In this document: positions 40,993-51,837 of the stretch, piece after piece
Layout: the number at the start of each line of letters is the position of its first letter
How positions within the stretch are numbered: the first letter of the stretch is position 1
Assembly: GCA_018817385.1 (NCBI GenBank)
Contig: JAHIUA010000023.1
Span: 62,001 to 126,000 of the forward strand
Source of the DNA: Pseudomonadota bacterium
GTDB lineage: Bacteria; Desulfobacterota; Desulfobulbia; Desulfobulbales; Desulfocapsaceae
Direction of reading: 5' to 3'
Length of the DNA stretch: 64,000 bases
Program-made: the position numbers and the translations under genes
Notes under the pieces: model-generated
Told to the model about the DNA's origin: nothing
Databases searched by the model: none
Seen by the model: only the letters and a program-made list of their open reading frames with translations

Positions 40993-42088
40993 CCTTCAGG
41001 TTTATTCTGAAAATAGTCCCGCCACCATTGTTGTCCAGAATATGTAAAGACCAGCCGTGGGCGTCGATGATCTTCTTTACGATTGGCAGACCAAGGCCGG
41101 TGCCTTCCTTTTTCGTGGTAAAAAAGGGATCAAACACCTTTTGTCTTTTCGCAAGCGGTATACCACTGCCATTATCAGCCACATCGAGAACCAGGTTTCC
41201 GGGTGATGAATATGACAGTGTGATTGTAACTGTCTCCCCCTCGGGAGAGGCTTCAACAGCATTCTGTATCAGGTTGATAATCACCTGCTCAAAACGTAAG
41301 CTGTCGAATTTGATATCTGTCGGTTCAGGGTTGGGGTGGTATTCAACAGATACTCTTTTCTTTCGGGCTGCCTCTTGCACTTTAGCCTGTCCGTTCCTGA
41401 CAGTTGTATCTATATTTCCTCGCACCTTTGTTAAGGCCAGAGGTTTGGAGAAGTCAAGCATATCCCCGGTCATCCGTTCCATCTTTTCGGTTTCCTGTAT
41501 GATAAGGGCTAGTTTCAGGCGAGCCGGATCGTGATCGTCCATTTTTTTTAAAATACGCCTGGCAAAACCGCCAATAAGCATTAGTGGGGATCGCATGTCA
41601 TGGGCAGCTGCGGTAAGGGATCTGCCCATGACAGCAAGGTTGTCTGCCTGCAAGACCATTTCCCTGGCAGCTGTATCTCTGTCTTTTAAAGCACCAGTGA
41701 GTAGAGCCAGGCCGTTATAAAGACAAAGAGATAAAATACTATCTAGAGCATTCGGAGAAAGACCCTGCCAGTGCCAATAAATAAAAGGCAGGTAAAATAC
41801 TGTGATTGTGATCGAAACCAGTAGAGCTCCACGCAAGCCAAACCAAAACGCAGCCAAAACAATCGGGATACAGTACAGCTCACCGTAGAATACATGAAAA
41901 TAATAGCGGCTCTGCTCCGTATTGTAGTGCAGTAATGTGATCCCTACTGATAGAAAAGCAAGTAGTGCCCATTTCTGTACCAGTTTGATCCTTTTGTTTT
42001 CCATCAGCTTCCTCTCTTCGTTGAAAAAGGTGACCTTTGCAAAATTAATCCCTTGAGCTCCTCGATTTTTTTTGTCGAGATCTTCCAT
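40961..42088 (-). CDS. Sensor histidine kinase
   Basis: AHDMRSPLMLIGGF H-box, NLIQNAVEASPEG, DNGSGIP, KKEGTGLGLPIVKKI. Confidence 0.93.
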   Translation of the reverse strand: MEDLDKKNRGAQGINFAKVTFFNEERKLMENKRIKLVQKWALLAFLSVGITLLHYNTEQSRYYFHVFYGELYCIPIVLAAFWFGLRGALLVSITITVFYLPFIYWHWQGLSPNALDSILSLCLYNGLALLTGALKDRDTAAREMVLQADNLAVMGRSLTAAAHDMRSPLMLIGGFARRILKKMDDHDPARLKLALIIQETEKMERMTGDMLDFSKPLALTKVRGNIDTTVRNGQAKVQEAARKKRVSVEYHPNPEPTDIKFDSLRFEQVIINLIQNAVEASPEGETVTITLSYSSPGNLVLDVADNGSGIPLAKRQKVFDPFFTTKKEGTGLGLPIVKKIIDAHGWSLHILDNNGGGTIFRINLKDGNSNDRFHE

Positions 42089-42215
42089 GCTGACCTGTTG
42101 TACGTTTTGTTGTTCCTTTCTATTTGATAATAGAGAAGGCCCCCTATCGCTAGCCCCATCATTTGGGGTAAAATAGAGATATAGGGATTACAACCTCAAC
42201 CAAGGAGGCCTTCTC

Positions 42216-43259
42216 ATGATTTTCTACACGAAGCAGCACAAATTCTACTGTGGTATCGACCTGCATACCACTAAGATGTATCTCTGCATCCTGGATAAAG
42301 ACGGGGTGATCAGGTTGCACAGAAACATTAAGACCAAGCCGGATCTCTTTCTAAAGGCAATCGAGCCATTTAGGGAAGACGTGGTGGTCTGTGTCGAATG
42401 CATGTTCTCATGGTACTGGCTGGCTGATCTCTGTGCAAGGCAGAACATACCCTTTGTCCTTGGCCATGCACTCTACATGGGGGCCATTCATGGCGGCAAA
42501 AGCAAGAACGACAAAATCGATTCCAGGAAGATCGCAGGACTCCTAAGGGGAGGCATGCTCCCCATGGCATTTGTCTATCCGGAAAAGATGAGAGCTGCCA
42601 GGGATCTTTTGCGACGCCGAAACCATCTTATGCGCAAACGGGCAGAACTTCTGGCCCATATCCAAAACACTGCCAAACAGTACAACCTGCCGGACGATCT
42701 TGGCAGTATTTCCAAGGCCAGACAGAGAATAAATCTGCTGGAGCGGTTCCATGATCCGGTGGTGCGAACCTCAATCAAAGCCAATCTGGATATTATCAAT
42801 GCTCATGATTCAGTACTTGCAGAACTTGAGCGGGAAATTATCAAAAACGCCAAACATCATGACCCGACAAGCTACGCTCTGTTGCAGACAATCCCAGGTG
42901 TCGGCAAGATTATTGCCCTTGATCTGCTCTACGAAATCTGCAACATTTCACGATTTCCAACGGTCCAGAAATTTGCCTCCTATTGCCGTCTGGTTAAATG
43001 CGTCAAGGAATCCAATGGTAAAAAATACGGATCATCAGGCAAAAAAATCGGCAATGCTCATCTACGCTGGGCCTTTGGCCAAGCAGCCCAGTTATTCTAC
43101 ATGCGCAACAAAAGAGGAAAAAAGCTCATGAACAAATTGACTGCAAAATATGGCAAAGGAAAAGCCTTGTCTGTCCTGGCACATAAGCTGGGAAGAGCGG
43201 TTTATTATATCCTTACGAACCGAAAAGGATTTGATATGGATAAATTCCTGACAGCTTGA
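42216..43259 (+). mobile_element. IS110-family transposase
   Basis: DEDD N-terminal (CGIDLHTTKMYLCILD, KNDKIDSRKIA) and transposase_20-like TIPGVGKIIALDLL...FASYCRLV. Confidence 0.93.
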
Positions 43260-43613
43260 ACGGGAGGGGACGGACAGGCTCAACGCATAACTGGAGCTAA
43301 TGAAACACTTGAGTATAATGACTTACATCGCCTACTGGTGGAGAGACACCATGGCAAATAAAAAGCCGAGAAGAAAGTGATGATATGCACGAGCAAGCAA
43401 CCTGTTGTTTTGATTGGCCGTCCGTCCCGCTCCTTTTACAATATGATTTTGATGCGGTTCTGCCCCTCCCCCGAACCTGCAACTAACTACGGCATGTCAT
43501 GAACAGACATGACCACGTTGTTTTGAATAGGACGGCATGAGGGTACGATTCAGTTTCTAGGACGCAGAAAAAAACATTCTGCAGCTGGCAAACTTCCTGC
43601 TGAGGCAGAGTCC

Positions 43614-43680
43614 GCAGAAATACTATCCGGCCTCCGACGAGCGTCACTTTGGCCCATTCTCGGCCGGACAGTATTTCTGC
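43614..43680. repeat. Imperfect inverted repeat, 19-bp arms with one mismatch
   Basis: GCAGAAATACTATCCGGCC (43614-43632) and GGCCGGACAGTATTTCTGC (43662-43680), 29-nt loop. Confidence 0.85.
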
Positions 43681-43841
43681 TCATTGCCGGAATTCAGCAA
43701 CGGAGGCTTTGCCGGTTGATCCTCGGTAAGTGTTTGGTGCAGAATAGCTGACACCAGCCTTGAAACCCAAGACGGAACTGATTTTCAAAGATCACTCAGC
43801 CTTACGGCTGTAGGACGAAATATTTCGCCCCTGGATTTTTT

Positions 43842-44575
43842 TATGTGTTGACAACCGGGGGCCTTCTAAGTGTTTTATCACTTTCTTCGTTAAGAACATT
43901 TACCACCACCCCGATGACCATATTCAAAAAAGCAAAAGCAGTAAAAAAGATAAAACTGAGATAATATAGCCAGGAGAGGGGTACACTTTCATGGTTTCAT
44001 ACATGACATCGGTCCAGTCTTCAAAGGTCATGACCCGGAACAGAGTCAACAGTGAAATCGATATGTCCCCCCACAGCTCTGGATTGATACCAACGAAGAA
44101 GGTGCTTCCGATGGCAGCATAGATGTAGAAAATGCTAAACATTAAACCTACGATATAGCCAAGTTGAGGCAGAGCCACGAGCAGCGAATTCAACCGCAAT
44201 CTCATCTCGGGAATAATGGAAACCATTCGCAGGACACGAAAGATCCGGATCAGACGTCCAACAATTGCAAGCTCACTGTCCTGTATGGGAATCAGGCTGA
44301 CAGCAACAATCAGGGTATCAAAAATATTCCACCCCTGTTAAAAAAAATCTATCTTATTCTTCTCACCCAGAAAGCGAATGGTGATTTCCGTCAGAAAAAA
44401 GAAGGTAATGAACCAGTCCAACAGATGAACCACCTGGAGGAAAACGAGAGGAATATTATAGGTTTTTGCTCCAATAACAAGTGCTGAAAAAAATAATTAC
44501 CCCGATAACAAGAAATTCAAACACTTTATTACTGCGAAGTTCGTTAAATTTTTCCTGTATTTTAACCGTTTGCAT
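43842..44575 (-). pseudogene. Voltage-gated ion channel (bacterial Nav-like), disrupted
   Basis: Channel segments lie in different frames: MQTVKIQEKFNELRSNKVFEFLVIGVIIFF / GAKTYNIPLVFLQVVHLLDWFITFFFLTEITIRFLGEKNKIDFF*QGWNIFDTLIVAV...TLFRVMTFEDWTD / SFIFFTAFAFLNMVIGVVVNVLNEES. Confidence 0.75.
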
Positions 44576-44607
44576 AATTACTTACTAAGATGTTGAAATT
44601 TAAAGAG

Positions 44608-45555
44608 TTATGTGTCAAGTTGTACCGGACTGATAAATCCGTCTGGCTTCACTGCCAAAACCGAACAGTCCAGACTGTACAATATTTTTTCAGCTGTGTT
44701 GCCGATAAAAAAACCTGGAATTCCTGCACGGCATACAGTACCCATCACAACAAGATCAATCTGGTGCTGGTGCACAAGTTTAGGAATGACCTCATCGGCC
44801 GTCCCCTCAACAATATGCTCCTGATGCGGCAGGTGCTGCAAATTACTCTGGTGCAGCAGGTCTTTCAGCCAGTCGATTCTCATTTTTTTTATCTGCCCAC
44901 GAATGTCAACAGGACTTTTCAGGGTCTTAAGCTGAGCATCAGGGGACACCCATTTCCAGGCATGCACAATATGGAGTTCGCTTTTGTCCATACGGGATAG
45001 AGAACTTGCCAGTCCCATGATTTTAGTGTTCAGTGCTGTCTCTTTACTTTCCATTGGTGCCACATCCACTGCAGCCATAATCCGATGAAAGCATTGGGCC
45101 TGCCCAGGCTTTATCAACCACACCGGGCAGGGGCATTTCCGCAATAAATGCATGGCTGTTGAGCCAAACAGCATGCCGAGCTTTCCGCCCATCCCCCTGA
45201 CGGTCTTAATCACCAGATCATGTTTATTACGCAACACCTCTTTAATGATCTCAATAAATTCACGGCCAACAAGGATTTTGCACGTTACGTGGGAGGTGTC
45301 CGGAAAATGGGCCACCTCTCTTTCAAGACGCAGGGTATATTCCTTACTGGCAAGTTTCATTATTTCTTCAGAGGTAACAGATGTAATCAACATCTGATAA
45401 TCACGGGGGATCTTCCCTATTACCTGAATTACAGTCAATCTGGCCTGGTTGCATCTTGCCAGATCAATGGCCCTACTGAGGGTTGATTGGCCAGACTCGC
45501 CACTGTCATGAACCAGAAGAATATTTTTAAAACGTTTCATATCGAACTCCTCCAA
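44608..45555 (-). CDS. Universal stress protein (tandem UspA)
   Basis: NILLVHDSGESGQSTLSRAIDLA; GTVCRAGIPGFFIGNTAEKIL. Confidence 0.88.
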   Translation of the reverse strand: MEEFDMKRFKNILLVHDSGESGQSTLSRAIDLARCNQARLTVIQVIGKIPRDYQMLITSVTSEEIMKLASKEYTLRLEREVAHFPDTSHVTCKILVGREFIEIIKEVLRNKHDLVIKTVRGMGGKLGMLFGSTAMHLLRKCPCPVWLIKPGQAQCFHRIMAAVDVAPMESKETALNTKIMGLASSLSRMDKSELHIVHAWKWVSPDAQLKTLKSPVDIRGQIKKMRIDWLKDLLHQSNLQHLPHQEHIVEGTADEVIPKLVHQHQIDLVVMGTVCRAGIPGFFIGNTAEKILYSLDCSVLAVKPDGFISPVQLDT

Positions 45556-45583
45556 ATAAAGGACGCAGTCAACAACAACTCCA

Positions 45584-46585
45584 TCAGAGTGTCACCGGTG
45601 TAACAAACCCGGGAGGCTTTATTGCCAGAACAGAACAACCTATGTTATTTAAAATACTCTCAGCGGTGTTTCCCATGATTACGCCGGAAATTCCGGTGCG
45701 TGCCACTGTCCCCATGACAAGCAGAGCATTTTGTTGATCCTGTAGCAAATCCGAAATAACCTGATGCACTTGCCCCTTGACGATATGGAGCTGTGGCTTG
45801 ATGTAATCTATCGCTTGCGGGCTTACTATCTCAGTGAGTGTGTTCACAAGATCGTTCATCTTTTTCTCATCAGCAACTCTTCTGTGTTCAACCCATTCCG
45901 CAACTTTGCCACTTTCCGCAAGCCGAAATCGAGGGGTATTTAAAAAGTTTTCTCCCCAGGCTGTCCAGGCATGAACTATATGCAGTTCACAGAACTCTGA
46001 CAGAGCAAGCGAAGAAGCTATTTCCAGAATCTCTTTGTTCAGATTTTTTACTGTTTCATCGCCATTGTCACTCTCAACGTCCACTGCCGCAAATATTCGT
46101 TTATACCTTCCCTTTCCATCTGAATGTATGATCCATACAGGGCAGGGACACTTACGTAACAGGTGCATATCTGCACTGCCGAAAATTTTTTCGTGCAGAC
46201 CTCCTGTCTCTTCAGCGGCTTTCATAACCAAATCAAAGTCATTTCGTAAAACCTCACGGATAATTTCAGGAAATATACCACCTTCAATTATTTTTATCGT
46301 TATGTTGAGCCCTGGCGAAGCATTAGTAGCCTGCTCCTCAACAACCCCCTTCTGGACATCCATAGCCGCATTAATAAACCTGCGGCAATCGCTATCAGTC
46401 AGTCCGCAAAGAGCATTGGGAATATTCATGGGGCTGATAATAGTTAAATCGGCCTGATTGTGTTCTGCCAGCTCGACAGCCCTGAGCAGGGCTGAGTCCT
46501 GCCAACAGTTGCCTTCGGCCAGCAGTAATATATTTCCAAACCGTTTCATATTTCTCTCCCTATATTTCTCTGTGTTATTGAGCAC
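45584..46585 (-). CDS. Universal stress protein (tandem UspA)
   Basis: VMGTVARTGISGVIMGNTAESIL; similar architecture to the neighbouring Usp. Confidence 0.88.
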   Translation of the reverse strand: MLNNTEKYRERNMKRFGNILLLAEGNCWQDSALLRAVELAEHNQADLTIISPMNIPNALCGLTDSDCRRFINAAMDVQKGVVEEQATNASPGLNITIKIIEGGIFPEIIREVLRNDFDLVMKAAEETGGLHEKIFGSADMHLLRKCPCPVWIIHSDGKGRYKRIFAAVDVESDNGDETVKNLNKEILEIASSLALSEFCELHIVHAWTAWGENFLNTPRFRLAESGKVAEWVEHRRVADEKKMNDLVNTLTEIVSPQAIDYIKPQLHIVKGQVHQVISDLLQDQQNALLVMGTVARTGISGVIMGNTAESILNNIGCSVLAIKPPGFVTPVTL

Positions 46586-46619
46586 ATACTCTTTTCCAGA
46601 TATCCATTATATAACAATC

Positions 46620-49346
46620 TTATGCTTGTTTCTTTAAACGACTGCTGCGCAGCTTCTTTTCCACTTCCACGATTACATAGGCAGCAAGCCCGGCCAAACC
46701 AATCTGTGCCCAGGAGTATGCACCGATTGGTGCACTATGGAACAAACGGTTCATAATGGGCAAGTAGGTGTAAATGAGTTGCATGAAAAGCATAACTGCA
46801 ACGCCGCCAAAGACCCACATGTTGGAGAAAACACCCAACTGGAATATTGATTTAGTTAAAGAGCGGCAGTTAAACAGGTAAAAAAGCTCCATAATAACAA
46901 AAGTGTTTACCGCCACAGTACGCGCCTGTTCAAGGGAGGCGCCTTTTGCCAGTGCCAACTCAAAAAGACCAAAAGCGCCGATGAGCAGCAGGGTGCCCAC
47001 CAGAAAAATCCTGGTTATTAATTCCCGGGTGAGAATGGGAATCTCCGGATTACGCGGCTGCCGTTGCATAATACCCGGCTCCTTTGGTTCAAAAGCAAGC
47101 ATCAGGCCCAGAAAACCGGCTGTGGTCATATTTATCCAGAGGATCTGTACTGGTAGAATGGGCAGCGTTATGCCGAGAAAAATTGCTGTCAGGATAACCA
47201 AACCTTCTCCGAGGTTGGTGGGCAGAGTCCAGACAATAAACTTGGTCAGGTTGTCAAACACGCCGCGACCTTCCTCCACCGCTGCCTCAATAGAGCTGAA
47301 ATTATCATCGGTAAGCACCATGTCGGCTGCTTCCTTGGAGACATCTGTACCGGTGATGCCCATGGCCACACCAATATTGGCCTGTTTCAAGGCCGGGGCA
47401 TCATTTACTCCGTCACCGGTCATGGCCACCACATGACCATTGGCCTGGAGGGCACGTACCAGACGAATTTTCTGTTCTGGAGTGGCTCTTGCGAAGACGC
47501 TTGTTTCTTCAGCAGCAGTAATCAATTCATCGTCTGAGAGTTTTTCAAGCATTGCACCGGTAAGCACTGCTCCTTTTCCTTTTTTATTAATGGAGCCAGT
47601 GAAGATACCTATTTGCCCGGCAATGGATGCAGCGGTTACCGGGTGATCCCCGGTGATCATTTTTATTCTGATTCCGGCTACCTGGCAGATTTCAACCGCT
47701 GCCACAGCCTCGGCTCTTGGCGGATCGATCATGCCCTGCAGGCCAAGAAATGTAAGCCCTTTGGAAACATCTTCATGGTCTATTTTCATGGTGTGAGCCG
47801 GTAATTCTATGCAGGCAAAAGCCAACACCCGCAATCCTCTTGCCGCCATGCGGGAGACGTCCTGATGGATCGTATCGCTCTGAAATGTATTGGCATTACC
47901 GTCTTCATCCATTGCTGCCGTGCATTTGGCAAGTATCTGTTCCACAGCACCTTTAATATAGACCATGCGTGGCCTGCCGTTACCTGTATCTTGCAGGGTG
48001 GCCATATACTGGTGCTGTGATTCAAAAGGAATTGAATCAAGACGGGGATTATGTGTCTCTGTCTCCTTACCATTAAAACCGCCTTTGGCAGCTGATACAA
48101 GCAGTGCGCCTTCTGTGGGATCTCCCTGTACCTGCCAACTGTCGTTTTTTTCCAGAAGTAAACTATCGTTACACAGGATACCTGCCCGCAGACATTCACT
48201 GAGTGCAGTGCTGTGTTTTTCATCGGTCCCATCCTGTCTTACAATTTGGCCAAGTGGTGCATAACCGGTGCCACTGACTTCGTAATGAACATGTCCGGCT
48301 ATGATCGCCTGTACCGTCATCTGATTTTCAGTGAGAGTGCCTGTCTTGTCCGAACAAATAACCGTTGTACTGCCAAGAGTCTCCACAGCCGGCAATTTAC
48401 GGATGATGGCTTTGCGTTTTGCCATCCTGGAAACACCGATGGCAAGAGTAATGGTAACTGCAGCCGGCAGTCCTTCAGGTATGGCTCCCACTGCAAGAGC
48501 AACAGCTGCCATGAACATGTCAAAAAGCGCCTGTCCCCGCAATATACCCACTGCCACAGTGATTGCCGCAAGCAGGAGGATAGCGTAGAGCAGGATGTGA
48601 CTGAAATGTGTAATCTTACGGGTGAGTGGGGTTGCCAGATCCTGTGCCGAGGAAATGAGCTGAGAAATACGACCCATTTCGGTGTGGTCGCCTGTTGAGG
48701 TAACAATACCGCTGCCTTGCCCATAGGTAACCATGGAAGAGGCATAGGCCATGTTGATTCGTTCGGCAAGGACGGTGTTCTGCTCAAGCTGTTCAACTGC
48801 TTTTTCAACTGGCACTGATTCACCGGTCAATGCAGATTCATCCACCTGCAACTCACGGATTGTCAGTAGTCGGCAATCAGCAGGCACCTTGTCGCCTGCC
48901 TGAAGCAAAACTATATCACCTGGAACCAGTTCTGCAGATGGAATCCTTTTTTTCTCGCCATTACGTAGAACCGTGGCCTCGGAAACCATGGTGTCTGCCA
49001 GTGCAGTAAGGGCATTCTCCGCTTTGGACTCCTGGATATAGCCGATGATGGCATTGACCAGCACCACCCCGAAAATCACACCCGAATCAACCCACTCCTG
49101 CAGTGCCGCTGTTATAACACCTGCAGCGATCAGAATATAGATCAGGGGCTGATGGAACTGCAGCAGAAAACGCATCCAACCACTCTGCCCCTGCTTTGCG
49201 GTGAGTACATTAGCACCGAACTGACCAAGGCGCTTCCCGGCTTCTTCCTGATCCAACCCCTTTTTGTGGTCACTGGCAAGCAGGCTGGTGATTTCGTCCA
49301 TTGGTAGATGGTGCCACTCTTTATCTGATAGTGATATATTTTTCAT
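46620..49346 (-). CDS. Cation-translocating P-type ATPase
   Basis: CSDKTGTLTENQM, MITGDHPVTA, GDGVNDAPALKQANIGVAMG, 908 aa with N-terminal cation ATPase domain. Confidence 0.95.
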   Translation of the reverse strand: MKNISLSDKEWHHLPMDEITSLLASDHKKGLDQEEAGKRLGQFGANVLTAKQGQSGWMRFLLQFHQPLIYILIAAGVITAALQEWVDSGVIFGVVLVNAIIGYIQESKAENALTALADTMVSEATVLRNGEKKRIPSAELVPGDIVLLQAGDKVPADCRLLTIRELQVDESALTGESVPVEKAVEQLEQNTVLAERINMAYASSMVTYGQGSGIVTSTGDHTEMGRISQLISSAQDLATPLTRKITHFSHILLYAILLLAAITVAVGILRGQALFDMFMAAVALAVGAIPEGLPAAVTITLAIGVSRMAKRKAIIRKLPAVETLGSTTVICSDKTGTLTENQMTVQAIIAGHVHYEVSGTGYAPLGQIVRQDGTDEKHSTALSECLRAGILCNDSLLLEKNDSWQVQGDPTEGALLVSAAKGGFNGKETETHNPRLDSIPFESQHQYMATLQDTGNGRPRMVYIKGAVEQILAKCTAAMDEDGNANTFQSDTIHQDVSRMAARGLRVLAFACIELPAHTMKIDHEDVSKGLTFLGLQGMIDPPRAEAVAAVEICQVAGIRIKMITGDHPVTAASIAGQIGIFTGSINKKGKGAVLTGAMLEKLSDDELITAAEETSVFARATPEQKIRLVRALQANGHVVAMTGDGVNDAPALKQANIGVAMGITGTDVSKEAADMVLTDDNFSSIEAAVEEGRGVFDNLTKFIVWTLPTNLGEGLVILTAIFLGITLPILPVQILWINMTTAGFLGLMLAFEPKEPGIMQRQPRNPEIPILTRELITRIFLVGTLLLIGAFGLFELALAKGASLEQARTVAVNTFVIMELFYLFNCRSLTKSIFQLGVFSNMWVFGGVAVMLFMQLIYTYLPIMNRLFHSAPIGAYSWAQIGLAGLAAYVIVEVEKKLRSSRLKKQA

Positions 49347-49391
49347 GGTGTTATTGTTCCGGCCTATGCAGTATTGATTAATGCTCTGTTT

Positions 49392-49673
49392 TTACTCTAT
49401 GGTTACGCTGCTCTCCTTATGACCAGAGCCGGGGTACCACTCGAGCTCAATCTCAAATGTGCGCTTTGTGCCCTTGCGTTTTTTCTCTTCATCTTCCACC
49501 TTGATTTCTAGGGTCATGTTCTTCGGAAAGTCAAGGACTATCTTATCTTTGCCCTGCCGCAATGTCATACTACTGCCCTGTTCGATCTTGTCGGCAACAC
49601 TGCGTAGAACTGCCACGACCTCAACACTGCTCTTCTTCTCTTCACTTTTGAATAGTATTTTCTCACGTCCCAT
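49392..49673 (-). CDS. amphi-Trp-domain-like small protein
   Basis: LFKSEEKKSSVEVVAVLRSVADKIEQGSSMTLRQGKDKIVLDFPKNMTLEIKVEDEEKK...FEIELEW. Confidence 0.7.
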   Translation of the reverse strand: MGREKILFKSEEKKSSVEVVAVLRSVADKIEQGSSMTLRQGKDKIVLDFPKNMTLEIKVEDEEKKRKGTKRTFEIELEWYPGSGHKESSVTIE

Positions 49674-49685
49674 GTCATCCTCCTT

Positions 49686-50081
49686 CTATTTGATATCCAA
49701 CAATTCTCCAATGCGTCCCCCATCAAGGACAGCTTCCTGTTCCGCGCTCTGCATACTGCGCATCTTGCGAATTGGAGCCTTGCGGTTTCTGTTCATTTCA
49801 CGTTCAACTGAACGGCCAACTCGGCCTGCACAGTAATTAAGGGTTGTATTGCAATCCTTCCCGCTTCCCTGGACAATAACTTCACCTCCTTTTCGCAGTT
49901 TAACAACGATAAGGCACTCCTTATCAATGCCTCCTTTTGGTCCGTTGAGATCCGTCAATCGTACCGTGACCTCCTTGATTGACTCGCCAAATCTACCAAG
50001 AGCAAAACGAAGACGTCTTTCCATACTGGTGCTTGTATCCCGACTCAACTGCAGTTGGTGAGCTTTAATAATAATCTTCAT
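49686..50081 (-). CDS. HPF/RaiA-like ribosome-associated protein
   Basis: MKIIIKAHQLQLSRDTSTSMERRLRFALGRFGESIKEVTVRLTDLNGPKGGIDKECLIVVKL. Confidence 0.75.
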   Translation of the reverse strand: MKIIIKAHQLQLSRDTSTSMERRLRFALGRFGESIKEVTVRLTDLNGPKGGIDKECLIVVKLRKGGEVIVQGSGKDCNTTLNYCAGRVGRSVEREMNRNRKAPIRKMRSMQSAEQEAVLDGGRIGELLDIK

Positions 50082-50188
50082 ATGGTTTCTTCCTTTTACG
50101 ATGAAAAAATGAGCGCCAGCCGGGAGATAAGAGAGGAGAGGGAAAGACAGTGGCCGACGCTCAAGTTCGTTGTTATGGATATTTGCGA

Positions 50189-50419
50189 TTATTCTTTCTG
50201 CTTATCTTTACCTTCTTCCTGTTTTGTTGAGTCCTCTTCAGAATCTTTTTCTTCTGTAGTACCCAATACATCTGTGGCCTTGTCTTTTGCCATATCCACT
50301 GTCTGTTTTGCTGTTTCTGCAGCGTCATCAATCATTTTGTCCGCCTGATCACAGGCCGTCAATCCTGCAAAAGACAACATACTCAAAAGTACCAGGCTCA
50401 TATTGAAGCTTAATTTCAT
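50189..50419 (-). CDS. Small charged lipoprotein-like protein
   Basis: MKLSFNMSLVLLSMLSFAGLTACDQ lipobox, then charged low-complexity tail. Confidence 0.6.
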   Translation of the reverse strand: MKLSFNMSLVLLSMLSFAGLTACDQADKMIDDAAETAKQTVDMAKDKATDVLGTTEEKDSEEDSTKQEEGKDKQKE

Positions 50420-50540
50420 TATTCTAACTCCTTTGTTAAAATTATTATTTTCAACTCTTGCAAAAAAGAGTAATCACAAAGAATCGTTGAGACAAGTTGA
50501 TAAATCAACAGCTATCGTTCGATAAAACAAATAATAGGAT

Positions 50541-51461
50541 GTGTATATGGAATGGCTCAACTATCATCATCTTTATTATTTCTGGAACGTTGTGCGCGAG
50601 GGCGGCATCACCGCAGCCGGAAAGCGGCTTAACCTGGTGCCCTCCACCATCAGTTCCCAGCTCACCACCCTTGAAGAAACACTGGAGGTGAAGCTCTTCC
50701 ATCGTGTGGGGCGCAACATTGAACCCACTGAAATGGGTCAACTGGTGTTTCTATATGCAGATGAGATATTTTCACTAGGAAGGGAGTTGATGGATACGAT
50801 TCACGGACATCCCAAGGCCGGACGAATCCCCCTACGAGTTGGGATCGTTGATGCACTTCCCAAGATGATCGTACGTGACCTTCTTGATCCGGTATTCAAG
50901 CTGCCGGAGCCGATACGCCTGGTCTGTTGTGAGAATAAAAAGGAAACCCTACTCGCAGAGCTGGCCCTGCATGAACTTGACATCATAGTCAGCGATTCAC
51001 CCATGGGAACTAGCATGAGCATCAAAGCCTATAATCATATACTTGGGGAATGTGGAGTGACATTTTTTAGAGTAGCCGAACTAAGTAGCCCCCTTCAACT
51101 GGAATTTCCTTATTCCCTCAGTGGAGCCCCTATGCTGTTGCCATTGCAGGCAACCACCTTAAGAAACGATCTCGATATATGGCTTGAGTCTCTAAAAATC
51201 ACACCTTTAATCGTAGGTGAGTTTGATGACGCTGCTCTGCTCAAAGCATTCGGTCAGCGAGGTGATGGTATTTTTATGGCACCAACAGTAATTGAAGATG
51301 AGGTGCAGCGTCAGTATAAGGTCTCTATTGTGGGAAGAACGGAAAAGGTACAATATCGATTTTACGCAATTTCAATTGAAAAAATCTTGTCACATCCCGC
51401 TGTCCTGGCAATATCGACCGCGGCTCGCCATAGTCTTTTTGCAGAGAAAGTGGTTGGTTGA
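50541..51461 (+). CDS. NhaR-like LysR-family regulator
   Basis: WLNYHHLYYFWNVVREGGITAAGKRLNLVPSTISSQLTTLEETLEVKLFHRVGR. Confidence 0.9.
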   Translation: MYMEWLNYHHLYYFWNVVREGGITAAGKRLNLVPSTISSQLTTLEETLEVKLFHRVGRNIEPTEMGQLVFLYADEIFSLGRELMDTIHGHPKAGRIPLRVGIVDALPKMIVRDLLDPVFKLPEPIRLVCCENKKETLLAELALHELDIIVSDSPMGTSMSIKAYNHILGECGVTFFRVAELSSPLQLEFPYSLSGAPMLLPLQATTLRNDLDIWLESLKITPLIVGEFDDAALLKAFGQRGDGIFMAPTVIEDEVQRQYKVSIVGRTEKVQYRFYAISIEKILSHPAVLAISTAARHSLFAEKVVG

Positions 51462-51837
51462 TCACTATAGAAAAAAGTATGAAATCATACAACATATTGG
51501 TATATCGGTTTGTTGTCGAATTTAGGGTACCATCCAGATTCGTGCGTAAATATACGCTAAGCAAATTAAGAGTGTTCTCCGACAACATCTAATCTCATAA
51601 ATCCCTGTCCTATGTTGGAATGCTACAGGCATAGTTATGAAATCTGAACATATCAGCCATCTTAAGTCGCAGTTTTTCTCGAATGGCTATGCGCCTTCTC
51701 CCCCTAAGGGGTCCTGCCGAAGCCCCCCCCAAAAGTGCTCAGTTAGGACCAGAGGGTCTATTTGAGGTGTGGAACCGACTCCTACTATTTCCGCACGAAT
51801 GTGCACAGTACCCCCAAGTCTAAACAGACCCCTTATA

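Noticed and set aside
47965-48698. Several 80-160-aa plus-strand ORFs
   Set aside because: Antisense shadows of the P-type ATPase; no recognisable domains.
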